Below, piece by piece: positions 34,231 to 45,522 of a stretch of 64,000 bases of DNA. Under the pieces are notes generated by a model. It made no database searches. It was not told the origin of the DNA and saw only the letters and a program-made list of their open reading frames with translations. Where the stretch lies: NCBI GenBank assembly GCA_963555705.1, contig OY743190.1:38360929-38424928 (forward strand). The letters run 5' to 3'. A program made the position numbers and the translations under genes. The stretch comes from Ligustrum vulgare. Taxonomy: Eukaryota; Streptophyta; Magnoliopsida; Lamiales; Oleaceae. Every line of letters starts with the position of its first letter. The stretch's first letter is position 1.

Positions 34231-35383
34231 TCGCTATCCCAACGGGAATGTGATTGTCACATAAACTCGTTATGTATAAGATACATGAGTTATTGGATCT
34301 AGTGGGAGTATATCAGTGTCATGCTCTAAATCAAATCATTGAAATAGCATAACACATATTATCATTGTTGCAATAAAGGCAGATCTATTATTAAATTGAG
34401 TTTAACTCACTATTTAGATAATAGAGTCCATAGAATAAGTTTAAGTAACTTGTAAGTCACAAGGTGTTATGACTGTGAGATACAAGTTATTAATATCTTG
34501 TTCTAAAATTGTCCCTAGTCGAAGTAACAGCAAAATACGGATATTGTTGTTGCAGTTAGACTAGCATGTGTTGCATTTCTTTCTTATGAAGAAAGTAGCT
34601 TATCTCACAAGCTAGAATGTAGAGGGACATTCGAATGAACATGTGGATGCATTGTTAGATGAACAAAGCATTGGATGACCCGCCTAGAGATTCCACATGG
34701 ATAACTATCCAAGCGTCAGTGGTGAATCTCTAATGCGCGGTTGTGGATTTGGTCCTTTGACTTGAGGACGTCATAGAATCTTATATGAGGATTACTATGC
34801 TTTGGCGAGCGTTGATGTTAGCTCTTGAGAAGGAGTCTTCAGGATGACGCCGTACGGGTATAGTGAGAGTCATATGAAGGTTGTGTATGTCCAATATGAG
34901 GATTCGTCACTCCTGGGTAGTAGGAGATTATAACCTGTATTTCACTCACTTAAGTTGATGTAAATTCCTCGGCCGGGGTGAAGTTATGAGTTGAAAATGT
35001 GTTTTCAGTCATAACAAGATCAACTAAGATAAGAAGTGAATAACATAATTGGTTGAAATGAGATTGACGCTATTCATATCTCTTAACCAATTGGGTTATA
35101 TTGATGAAGGGATTGTATTTCCACGGTAACCGTACATGAACCGGTCTTTTCATGCCACATGACTTATCCTTTCACATGGATTGCCTTGACACATTGCTAG
35201 ATGTCAATCTAGGACGGCGACGTGAATTAATCGATCTTGGTGAGTCGAAGATGAATTAGAAATAGAGATTTAAATTCATCTGATTGGAATAATAATAATA
35301 ACACGACGTTTGCCATCGTGAATGGAACCTAATGGGTCACACACAAAAGGCGAGAATTGAATATCTGGAATTGGATCTTGTCC
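34231..35383 (+). other. 3' non-coding region of F
   Basis: About 1.15 kb between RNase H and the polypurine tract, longer than in most copia elements. No protein family or structured RNA recognised. Confidence 0.5.
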
Positions 35384-35394
35384 AAGTGGGAGAT

Positions 35395-35867
35395 TGTTAA
35401 AATTAATGTACAAGCCCAATTGTTGGGCCGGACTTTACAATTAGATTAATTAATATGATTAATTAATCAAGGCCCATTAAAAGCCCTATTGTTATTAGGG
35501 TTTTGAGATGCACATATTAATATGTGCACTATTGTAGAGAAATCAAGATAGTCGTTTTTCATAATATTCTAGCGCAGATTTTTCTCTTGCTAGCACAAAG
35601 AGAAAAATCAATTCTCTCGAATCCATTCCAAAGGTTGGAGATTGATGGAGTTCCAAAATCAACTCGCTGTGTGGATTTCTGTTAGAGGCTGGACAATTGG
35701 ACAGCTAGTGGTGACAAGTTTGTACCTCCTGTTTCAGATTTCAGATTCACGGCGTTCATCAAAGGTATTATTCTAATCACAAATTCTATCTAAGTGCAAG
35801 GTTGATCCGGGCTATGGTTTCGTGTTTGTTTAAATTCCGCTGTGCATATATGTATCGAAAGCCTACA
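35395..35867 (+). repeat. 3' LTR of F
   Basis: 473 bp, same length as the 5' LTR; about eight substitutions by eye. Confidence 0.95.
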
Positions 35868-36324
35868 GTAACAAGATAGCTTGATGTGACAACATGTTTA
35901 AAGAGATTTGATGGTTGCTTTAACCTTATGACATGTAGTAATGATTACAGCCAAAGAAATGGTTTACCTCATGAATGGTTAGGATCTTGTCATGTGTATA
36001 GCATAACACGTGTCACAATTTAAGAGAATTACTCATTCTATAAATAGACCACACTTGCCTCCAAGGAAAAGGTGAGTAATTCAATACTCCAACTCAATAT
36101 TTTACTCTCACTCACTTTTCTCTCTTTTACACACTTATATTTCTCGCACAGAATTTATATTTGCTTGAAATGAGTACCGACTTAGGCATCGGAGTGCAAA
36201 CGGGAGCCGCCTCAACCCCCTTTGCAAGCTGATTGTTTGTTCTACTGCGCAGGAGATCCACGTGTTCAATAGGGAGGAGCTGAGACGTGTCGACCCAAGG
36301 TCCAACCAGATTTTGTGGTCCACA
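35868..36324 (+). repeat. 5' LTR of E, second part
   Basis: Continues E's LTR after the F insertion and ends GGTCCACA (3' LTR: GGTCAACA). Includes TATA region and the U5-like part shared with C and D. Confidence 0.9.
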
Positions 36325-36327
36325 TTT

Positions 36328-36345
36328 TGATGCCGTCTGTGGGAA
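36328..36345 (+). other. Primer-binding site of E
   Basis: TGATGCCGTCTGTGGGAA, one base different from the C/D site TGGCGCCGTCTGTGGGAA apart from the second G-to-A change; therefore two mismatches. Confidence 0.75.
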
Positions 36346-36910
36346 ACCACACTTCTTACCACGAAATCACGTGGTAAAAAGTAATACAAAACCTTGAGAA
36401 AGAGCGGATAACCTCTTGGAAAAGAGTGAAGAACCAGAAAAACCTTGAAAAAAAGGTGAAGAACCTTTTGAAAAAGAGTGGAGAAATACTATAAAAAAAT
36501 CTTGAAAAAGGAAGGAAACCTCTTGAGAAAGATTGGTAATAAATGCCTTGAAGAAGGTCCTTCCCAAAAGAGGGACTCTCCCCCATATTTCCTAAGTAGC
36601 ATGGCTCAAGAAGCCCTTCTTATTTCCCCAAGTGACTTCCTTCTTATTGCCTCAAATGACATAGCTCAAGAAGCCCCTCATATTGCCTAAGTGACATGGT
36701 TCAAGAAGTACTTCTTATTGCCCCAAGTGGCTTCTTTCTTATTGCCCCAAGTAGCATGATTCAAGAAACCCCCCATATTGCCTAAGTGGCATGGTCGAAG
36801 TGGCGTGGCTCAAGAAGCCCCCCATATTGCCTAAGTGGCATGGTCGAAGTGACTTAGATCAAGAAGTCCCCATATTGCTTAAGTGACATGGTTGAAGTGG
36901 CATGTCTCAA

Positions 36911-39439
36911 TGTAGCGACCGAAAATCTTTCGTTACTTTAAATAATATAAAATAAAGACGTGTCACTATGACTTATCCCATTTATTTTTAAAAAGAATAT
37001 TCGTCTAGTCAATTATTAATTTAAATTTAGAATTTATTTTAAATCGTAGTCAATTCCAAAATTTTATATTTAATATTTCAAAATTATTATTTTATTTTTA
37101 TTTCATTTTAAATTCCAAAAATTTAAAAATTTAAAAATCTTAAAATCCAATTTTTATCCAAAATTTAATTCTAGCTTAATTTCTTTTCAAATTCGAAATT
37201 ATCCAAATTTATCAATTCGAGTTCATAATTATCCTGAAAATTTTCGTGATTTACCCGAACTCAACTTCATCAATTCCTTAACCCACGTTTATCTGTTAAG
37301 ATTATGCAATTTCAATCCAACACCAACACTAAACCTACCCATCATTTAAACTCCATTCACTTCCCAAACTTCAATCACAGTTCAACACCACGGTTCAGGT
37401 AAAAATTCTCAAGGAATTTCTATCTTCGTTGCTCTCCACCTGCACAATCAGTTTCACAACCCAAAACCATCCAAATCATCATCATCCAATCGAACTCCAA
37501 AACCAATCTGCAACAATCACACACACAGAAACCTTCACACCAAAATCGCCTACAATTCGACACACCCCAATTCACCATTATCAACCCAACTTAATGTCAG
37601 AATCACCACCGGATTTAAACTACTTGCACACCAAAACCGCCCCTGCCCATCATCACAATCCAAAAACCGTGCAAGCACCATGGCCGAACCGTGGAAGCAC
37701 CACCACAAGACGACCAACACCAATTCCACCATTAACACCAAGCATCACTGCCACCAAACTACCAACAATCTGCTACCTATCAAATACCAAAACCAAGCCG
37801 CAGCCACCACGAATCCGTAACCTACGACCCACAACCTCAACTCCTCAACACAGAAAAAAATAAACCCAAAAATCAGAATACCCACATACTTACCTTGACC
37901 GCCGCATTTTTGGCTGAGCAACCGCCAGAAAAACCCACAAACCAGGCTCGATTTAGCACCACCTCGCACCAAAAACCCATTTTTCATTACACCCCACCTT
38001 CTTCCCTTGACCCCACCTTCTTCCCTTGACGCCGCCACTCAACGATGGTGTTACCACCAACGGACCGCTTGTGGATTTCCCCAGCAACGTTGAACCAAGG
38101 AGAGGCCGATGCCTCTCTCTCTCCCCCATCTCCTCTGTTACGAATATAGACAGAGAATGGGTATATTGCCTTTTAATTAAATTGATATTTTATTTCTATT
38201 AGTCCTAAGTTTACAAAAATTGGTCATTTCGGTCCCTGTACATTTTTTTAAATGTTTCAAATCTTCAACCCTAATTTTCAAAAGTTATCATTTTAACCCC
38301 AAATTTTGAAAGTAATTAGTTTCTGTCCCTCAAGTTTTAAAATAGTTTAAAACAGCCCCTTCATCTTTAAATTCATTTATTTCAGCCCCTAATTTCCTAG
38401 ATTTACGTTTTAGGACCCTCAAGTTTCAAACTCATTTATTTCAGTCATTTCAGTTTTAAAGTTTTTTATTTCAGCCCTATTTTAAAGTTTAGTTGTTTCA
38501 GTCCTTTTTGTTTTAAATATTTAAATTCAAAATCCAAAAATTTCAGGATTTTACCAAATCAGTCCCTAAATTTCTTAGCTCCTACCTTTAGCTCATTATT
38601 TTCGAAGAGTCCATTTCAGCCCCTAAACTTTTAAATTCCAATATTCTTTAAAATTTAAATTTAGTCCCTAAACTTTACTTTGTTACTTCAATCTTTCAAT
38701 TTTCGAAGTACTATATTAAATTAATTTTCTTGTGGCTGGACGAATCATTTGGAGAACTAAAAGATTGATGTGCTATTCCTGCTCCACTTTTGTGAACCCG
38801 TTAAGTTTGAGGTAGACTCGCCCCCACTAATTAGTTTAGATTATCATTGCATGTCTTTATGTGGATTTACGTGATTATTATATGCTTAAGTGCATGAGAA
38901 TAGACCAGAATATCTCCTATGAGATAAATTGAGAATTATGTTATGCTTGTCATAACTTATATTTTTAATTGTATGAGAAGAGAATATGTTCATTTGCACT
39001 CCTTATGTGATGCTTATGATGAAAATTTGAGAATGCCACTTTATTATTTGCATAATTTCGTGTCAATTATTCTGTAAATTAATTATTGGAGATGAGTCTA
39101 CTGAGTATTTCTTTTTGAAATGCTCATCCCATTGTTTTAACAATTTTTTTGCAAATTTCGGAGACGGTGACGAATGATGGGCAAAAGTGGCAAATCATTA
39201 GTAGAAATTATTTTAAAAGTTTTGTTTTTATGAACTAAATTATTTCGTTTTGTTTGAAATATAGAATTTTATGAATTTTTACCAAGTTATTATTTTATTT
39301 GAATATTCGGCACAACTTAAAGTCAATAAATATAATTGGTTTGAGAATTAATTATTTTTTCGCAATAAATTTTATTTCGAAAATTAGCTTTTAAAGAAAG
39401 AAGTGGCGTTCCCGGTTTCACAGAACTCGGGGGGTCACA
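36911..39439 (+). mobile_element. Solo chromovirus LTR K in E
   Basis: Starts TGTAGCGACC, ends GGGGGTCACA, 2.53 kb, flanked by the 5-bp duplication CTCAA (36906-36910 and 39440-39444). No interior remains, so it is a solo LTR left by LTR-LTR recombination. A long Pro/Thr-rich open frame (37429-37863) follows base composition and is not called. Confidence 0.9.
39103..39125 (+). other. Conserved LTR hairpin, copy in K
   Basis: GAGTATTTC, TTTTT loop, GAAATGCTC: nine pairs with one G-U. Confidence 0.55.
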
Positions 39440-39444
39440 CTCAA

Positions 39445-39850
39445 GGACATCTTCCATGTATTCCTTCCGAAGTACCTCTTCTGAAGGACGTCTTCCATGG
39501 ACTCCTTCCGAATTACCTCTTCTGAAGGACGTCTTCCATGGACTCCTTCCGAATTACCTCTTCCGAAGGACGTCTTCCATGTACACCTTCTGAAGTACCT
39601 CTTCCGAAGGACTTCTTCCATGGACTCCTTCCGAATTACCTCTTCCGAAGGACTTCTTCCATGTACTCCTTCCGAATTACCTCTTCCGAAGGACGTCTTC
39701 CATGGACTCCTTCCGAATTACCTCTTCCGAAGGACATCTTCCAAGTACACCTTCCAAACTACCTCTTCCGAAGGACGTCTTCCGTGTACACCTTCCGAAG
39801 TACCTCTTCCATGTATTCCTTCCGAAGTACCTCTTCCAAAGGACTCCTTC
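39445..39850 (+). repeat. Leader minisatellite of E, about 10 x 41 bp
   Basis: Units with TTCCGAATTACCTCTTCCGA then AGGACGTCTTCCATGGACT. Homologous to minisatellite 3 of C. Confidence 0.9.
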
Positions 39851-40679
39851 CAAGAGAAGGACTCCTACAAGGGACTTCTTCCAAAAGAAGAATTACGTCA
39901 ATTGACTCCCTCCAAGAGAAGGACTTCTTCAAAGGACTCCTTTTACAAAGGTTTCTGTCATTGGTCGATTCCACTCTAGGAAAAACATCCAAAAGCTATA
40001 AATTCGAACCCATCCATGTATGTCTGGGACTTCCAATTTAAGGGACTAGAGCATATACACGCATGTCGACACAAGACATAACGTATATATGCGTTATTTC
40101 ATATTATCCAAAGATGCACATCTCAAAACGAGGCAGGCTTGTAAGCCCTCCATTTGTTTGAATTGAGCATATTCTCTCTGCTATCCAGACAGACTATTAG
40201 CCCTCACACATCTAGGCGTAAGATCTTCAACGTTATTGAAGGAAACCTGGTAATTCCCCTCCTATTTGAGGCATGCTCGGGATATTGCTATGAGCCTATA
40301 TATCTTCGTAAGTTCGAAGCATTCTCGAGTATTCTTTTTTGTTGGGAGAAGAGATACACTTTCAAAATTTGGATAATCCAGCCCAATACTCTTTTAATAT
40401 AACTAAGAAAAGTCTACGTGAAAGGGTTGTCAAGTGTTCAAATAAGGACCCAAGTGTTCAAACTATATTAAAGCATGGGCCCAAGTGCCTATATTATTCC
40501 TCTTCGGCGACTCTTTACCATGCAAAATATATTCTATTTTTTCCATTCTGGTGGTGTCTTACAGAATGATTTTTCATATATTTCCTATTTTGGTTATTTC
40601 TTAGAGTATATACACATTCCATCATCTTCAACCCTTATATATTTTCAAGTCCGGTTCACACATAAATGAAACAACCAGA
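39851..40679 (+). other. 3' interior of E
   Basis: No gene. An internal tract ATTTAAGGGACTAGA at 40036-40050 resembles the polypurine tract 640 bp downstream. Confidence 0.5.
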
Positions 40680-40692
40680 CTTGAGGGACTAG
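40680..40692 (+). other. Polypurine tract of E
   Basis: CTTGAGGGACTAG abutting the 3' LTR, same tract as B, C and D. Confidence 0.8.
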
Positions 40693-41493
40693 TGTTACAA
40701 TAATGATTAATTTTACATGACACGTCATCCATATGGGCCCACCAGGGGATCCAAAAAAATCCATTCACCTAATCATGACTCAAGGTCAAACTGTGGATAC
40801 CAAACTTGCTGGACTCTTGCATGTCGAGGTACCTTTATGTCGAGGTGATACTATGTCGAGGTACCCCTATGCCGGGGTGATGCCATGCTGAGGTACCCTT
40901 ATGCCGAGGTGATGCTATGTCAAGGTACCCTTATGCCGAGGTGATGCTATGCCGAGGTGATACTATACCGAGGTACCCCTATGTCGGGGGATGCTATGCC
41001 GAGGTACTCCAAAGCTGAAGTGAGTACCCTGGAAAGGTGACAAGATAGCTTTATGTGACAACACCTTTAAAGAGATTTGATGGTTGCTTTAACCCTATGA
41101 CATGTTGTAATGATTAAAGCCAAAGAAATGGTTTACCTCATGAATGGTTAGGATATTGCCATGTGTAAAGCATAACACGTGTCACAATCTAAGAGAATTA
41201 CTCATTCTATAAATAGAGTACACTTGCCTCCAAGGAAAAGGTGAGTAATTCAATACTCCAACTCAATATTTTACTCTCACTCCCTTTTCTCTCTTTTACA
41301 CACTTATATTTCCCGTACCCAATTTATATTTGCTTGAAATGAGTACCGACTTAGGTATCGTAGTACAAATGGGAGCCGCCTCGGCCCCCTTTGAAAGCTG
41401 ATTGTTTGTCCTAGTGCGCAGGAGATCCACGTGTTCAAGAGGGAGGAGCTGAGACTTGTTGATCCAGGGTCAAACTAGATTTTGTGGTCAACA
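40693..41493 (+). repeat. 3' LTR of E
   Basis: 801 bp, uninterrupted. TATAAATA at 41208-41215. Alternating 16-bp repeats at about 40825-41010. Confidence 0.95.
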
Positions 41494-41525
<32 letters not shown>

Positions 41526-43549
41526 AACACTGGTTCAATTGGTTTCTAACTGATTGGATTGGAAAAGTAACGGTTTATTATTGGTTCTTGACAATTAATC
41601 ACCGATTTTTTCGATTTATGTTCAGTAAAAAGTATTATTCCGCGCATATGGGTAATGCGATGTGTTTTCCTCATGCATTGCGTTAATGTGCGTCTAGGCG
41701 GCATTTATTCCCGTATTTTAGAATACTGCTTAATATGCAAAGTTTGAGTAATTAATTTGCAATTAAATTCATATGTGTAATGTGTTTAGTTGAAGCTTGA
41801 TCTAGTTTACGTAGATATAAAATGAGTTAACTCATCTAGAAGATTAAATTGAACTCGATAGATGTAATTTTGTTCTTTCGCAACCATTTCAATTTATCAA
41901 TCAATTTATAAATAACACAATTTCTCAAACCACTTTTTAACCATAAACGCATTTTCTTTTAATTTTTTAATCATACATTTTATCTCAAAAATATAAATAA
42001 AACAATTTATAAATGCTATGATGTTGTCGAACAGTTGAATTTGATCAAATGCAACTTGTTTCGGTAATTTTTCTGAACTTGATGTGGTAAGATCAAAAGC
42101 TGATATTTTATTGGAGATGATGATCCAAGCTTCCAAGAAACCTGCAAAAAAGGCAACGAGGGATGCCCTCGTCGTCCCTCTGGTGTGAGAATTAGTATTC
42201 TGGAGAGAAGTAAAAAATATATAACTGGAATATATGTAAAGAATTATGAATAAATAATATGTGATCAAAGGAGATGTATTTATAGGGCTGAAAAGCCTAT
42301 AACCTTTTTTAATTAAAGAAGGAGTCCTTTTGGTATAAACTTACCTTTTAAGAGGAGTTCTATCTAACCTTACAAGAATTGTACTTCCCCTTTTTTAGGA
42401 CGTTTCCTTATAGGTTATGTCTTATATCGAGGGCCCAAGAAGGTGGCCCATTGGTAAAGCCCATAAACGAACAAGGCTTTGAACCCGTTTATATTGGACT
42501 TGTAGGTGTAATATGGCCGGGATGTACCATCTATAAAACACTATAGTATTAAACAAGACAAGGTCGGGAATACCCGACCTAGGTTACAAGATAAGCCCGG
42601 GCAGACATGTCAACTTGTAGATGAATGGATTTGGTAACCTAATGAGGTCGGGCATCAATCTTGATCTATGCATGGCCGGGGCATTCTTGCCCAACTACGT
42701 GCTTATTTGGTTGTTGGTCATAGATGTGATCGACCCATTGATCAAGGTAATCCCGACCTATTATATTCCGAACCCCTAAATTATTGTAAGATGTCGTGAA
42801 TTTGTATCGATCAGGCAAGATAGAAGGCCGGTCCAAAGCACGACCTTGGGCCTCACGTATAAATGTGAAAAGTAATTTTCTAATAATGGAATGACAAAAA
42901 ATATACAGATCACAACTTTAGGAATCAAATATCAAAAGAGAATACTACACTGAAATAGCGAATCATAACACTTTTTACACAAGTTAAAAATATCCTAATT
43001 TCGACTTGTGCAGTTTTTAATTACTTTTCTTAGAGTAATGATATTCTGCATAATAATAAAAATCAATCTTAATTGTTTTCAATCGAATAAAAGATAGAAA
43101 TAATGTAATTAAACAAAGAATGTAATGTAAAATATTTGGATGGAAAGTAATTTGAAAAAATATTTGTAAGTAAAAAATGATTTGAGAAATTGTATTATTT
43201 ATAAACTTGTTTACAAATAAGTTTACCAACATTAATCATACACAAGAAATTGTAAATTCACCCGACTAATGATCAACCTCCACGTGGTGATAATAATACA
43301 TTAAATTCAATGGATTTGCTACATATACATGCATGAAGATTGAGAAAAGCCTGACAACATGTATGATTTGCAAAACCTTATTATTTCACACATCACGTCA
43401 ACCCACATCAACACCCACAAATTTGCTACTCATTTTTTAGTCACAGTTTTTTGTAAAATACTATGTACAAATAGCAATCTAAATTCAATCAATATTCCCT
43501 AATCACAATGTCCAACATAACAAAGATAGAGCGAACTACAATAGTTAAG
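41494..43549. other. Island between E and G, possible old LTR relic
   Basis: Begins with ATT/TTTA microsatellite. No convincing gene. From about 42100 to 42870 the minus strand looks LTR-like: a CCTATAAATACATCTCC promoter word (around 42270-42285) with GGTCGGG/CCCGACC-rich sequence upstream and a TCTCACACCAGAGGGACGAC word downstream. No ends, PBS or duplications identified, so this is tentative. Confidence 0.35.
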
Positions 43550-44082
43550 TGTCACGACTCGCTCGATGTTGGCACAAGAAGATTGAGAAATCTAAAATGG
43601 TGATGACTTGAGGCTAACCGGAATATTCTAGATTTCTCAAGTGCATGGTAGGACATTCTAAGAGAATTGCAAGTCCTACATTTGGTAGATTATTCTAGAT
43701 AATCCTAGAGTATTCTTTGTATATTTTAATGTAGATATTATGCTAGAGAATTCTAGAGACGGATTGTAGACCGTTAGATCAAATTGATCTTAGTCATCCA
43801 TTTGAGGAGGCTAGTAGTATAAATAGGTGGTAGGTTCATTTGCTCTGCTCCAAGAGAGTGAAGTTGTAAAAGAGTGTTGTAAAGAGTATCCTTATTCAAT
43901 ACAAAACTTTCTTTGTAAGTTCTCATGTTCCTTCCTTGTTCCTTTCTTAAGTATTCTGCTAGGTGTGTTTTCTTAACATCAACGTCAATTAGGGAGGCTG
44001 ACTTAGTGTGATTTCCATGGGGGCAGAAGTTGTAGAAACTAAGGCCACAATGTTCTTGAAGGAAATCAACAAGTCCGTGATA
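43550..44082 (+). repeat. 5' LTR of G
   Basis: 533 bp, starting TGTCACG and ending CGTGATA (imperfect inverted ends; CGTGACA expected). TATAAATA at 43818-43825. Confidence 0.8.
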
Positions 44083-44087
44083 GTTGG
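44083..44087. repeat. Target site duplication of D, left
   Basis: GTTGG, repeated at 59081-59085. Confidence 0.9.
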
Positions 44088-44755
44088 TGTTTACCACAAA
44101 ATCCGGATGGACCTTGGACCAACACGTCTCAGCTCCTCCCTCTTGGACACGTGGACCTCCTGCACACTATGACAAACAATCAGTTTGCAAAGGGGGCCGA
44201 GGTGGCTCCCGTTTGCACTCCGATGCCTAAGTCAGTACTCATTTTGGGCAAATATATATTGGGTGCTGGAAATATAAATGTGTAAAAGAGAGAAAAGGGA
44301 GTGAGAGAAATAGAGTTAAGAATCAGAAGTTGCTAACCCCTCTCTTGGAGACAATTGTGCTTCATTTATAGAGGAACTTCTTGTCTCGGATCACGACACG
44401 TGGCATACTTTACACTTGTCATCACCCTAGCTCATGGAGGTGACAACCTTACTTTTCAAGCGTAATCATTGCTACATTTTGTAGGGGATGGGCGCCTGTC
44501 ACGTCTTGGTAAAGGCAGTGTCCCATCACTGACTCCATCTCTCTTCTGGTCAGCGCCGTAAAGTGCCCCGACTGGGTATAAAGCACATTGGCTAGGCGTT
44601 AACCAGGTCGGCTTAAAGAGGGTTGCTCGACGTACCACCTCGGCATTCTTCCCAGGTGATACTTTAGGCCTTTAGCTGTGGGCCATGGTCCGTTTGGCCA
44701 CTATTGGGCCTTCGTTGGTGGATCACTGTACCTTTCTTTGGGCCCGGATTCAACA
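44088..44755 (-). repeat. 3' LTR of D
   Basis: 668 bp. Reverse complement of the C LTR family; TATAAAT on the minus strand as in C. Confidence 0.95.
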
Positions 44756-44768
44756 CTAGTCCCTGAAA
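44756..44768 (-). other. Polypurine tract of D
   Basis: Minus strand TTTCAGGGACTAG; one base differs from B and C. Confidence 0.8.
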
Positions 44769-45173
44769 TCCGAAGGGATCATTCATGGTCGGGTAGGATT
44801 TGCCATGATCTCACAGCATTAACTTTTCAGGGAGTCAATAACGACTTTCCTTAGGTAAGGCTCGGACCCATATCATAGCCGACCTTCTGTCTCAGATTTT
44901 CTCTCCCTAGTGGCCAGGATCATACCAGCACATTTCCTAGGCGGCGCATTCAATTCGGAGGGGCTATCGGTATTTATTTCCAAGAAATATATATACATAA
45001 AATGGGAGGGGGGCAGCATTTCGCAACGCGTGGCATTCACTGTGGTAGCTGAACGGTTTTGTCCCTCCTTTTGACGGCTGGCGCTTTGATTAGCCCATTT
45101 TCCAAGAAGCATGGGTTACCCACATTAATCATGCGGCTCACGAAACTCAAGGAATCTAGACCGTTAGGATGCC

Positions 45174-45180
45174 TATAAAT
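45174..45180 (+). promoter_or_regulatory. TATA box of the D antisense gene
   Basis: TATAAAT, 343 bp upstream of the ATG at 45523, followed by CCTTCTTCAT. Confidence 0.6.
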
Positions 45181-45522
45181 CCTTCTTCATTTTACCATTT
45201 CACCTTTTACCATTTTCTTAGGATCTTTGCAGCAATACTTTCGCGAAAGCTTGCGCCGTTTCCCTCTTCCTTGCGAGTTTCGTGTCTTTTCTTCAAGGGT
45301 TTTCTACCCAGCATCCACCCTTAACGTTCCACAGTTTTTCTTGGCGAGTTCTTCATTCCAAGTGCACAGTGTCATGCATTCGTCTTTTGAAGGTAAATCC
45401 CTTGATCCCTGTATATGCAAGACTTTTTATTTTTAGTTTCTCATTGTGGGTTTGAGAATTTTGTTTTTGCACTTTGTTTTTCTTTTGTTGAGTCTGACTC
45501 TCCTTTAAAACAAAAAGAAAAA

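Larger units (their letters stand above)
28249..35867 (+). mobile_element. Ty1/copia element F, coding decayed, LTRs near-identical
   Basis: Two 473-bp LTRs, initiator-Met PBS, polypurine tract AAGTGGGAGAT (35384-35394), target duplication GTGAC / GTAAC (28244-28248, 35868-35872). The LTRs differ at about eight positions (about 98%). The interior is 6.7 kb with no long open frame; integrase, RT and RNase H are traceable only as fragments. Gag is not recognisable. Most likely a non-autonomous family copied in trans. Confidence 0.9.
27898..41493 (+). mobile_element. Coding-free Tat-related element E with two nested insertions
   Basis: 801-bp class LTRs at 27898-36324 (interrupted by F) and 40693-41493, PBS at 36328-36345, leader repeats, polypurine tract 40680-40692. 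Without F and K it is about 3.4 kb and encodes nothing. Its LTR 3' part, PBS region, leader repeats and tract are those of C and D, so it is a non-autonomous partner of that group. No target duplication seen (T run on the left, ATT repeats on the right). The LTRs are visibly more diverged than those of C, roughly 93% by eye. Confidence 0.85.

Noticed and set aside
37429..37863. 144-codon Pro/Thr/His-rich open frame in solo LTR K, and similar frames in LTRs of H (62685-63095) and A (4574-4920, 9487-9833)
   Set aside because: Low-G strand composition keeps these frames open; sequences are not alike between copies in a coding manner.
36911..39439. K considered as a DNA transposon because of its size and lack of genes
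   Set aside because: TGTAGC...GTCACA ends, 5-bp duplication and similarity to the A and H LTRs show it is a solo LTR.
41906..42268. 120-codon minus-strand frame
   Set aside because: AT-rich, hydrophobic by composition, overlaps a probable LTR relic, no family recognised.
43774..44097. 107-codon minus-strand frame crossing the G LTR / D LTR junction
   Set aside because: Spans two elements joined by insertion, so it cannot be a natural gene.
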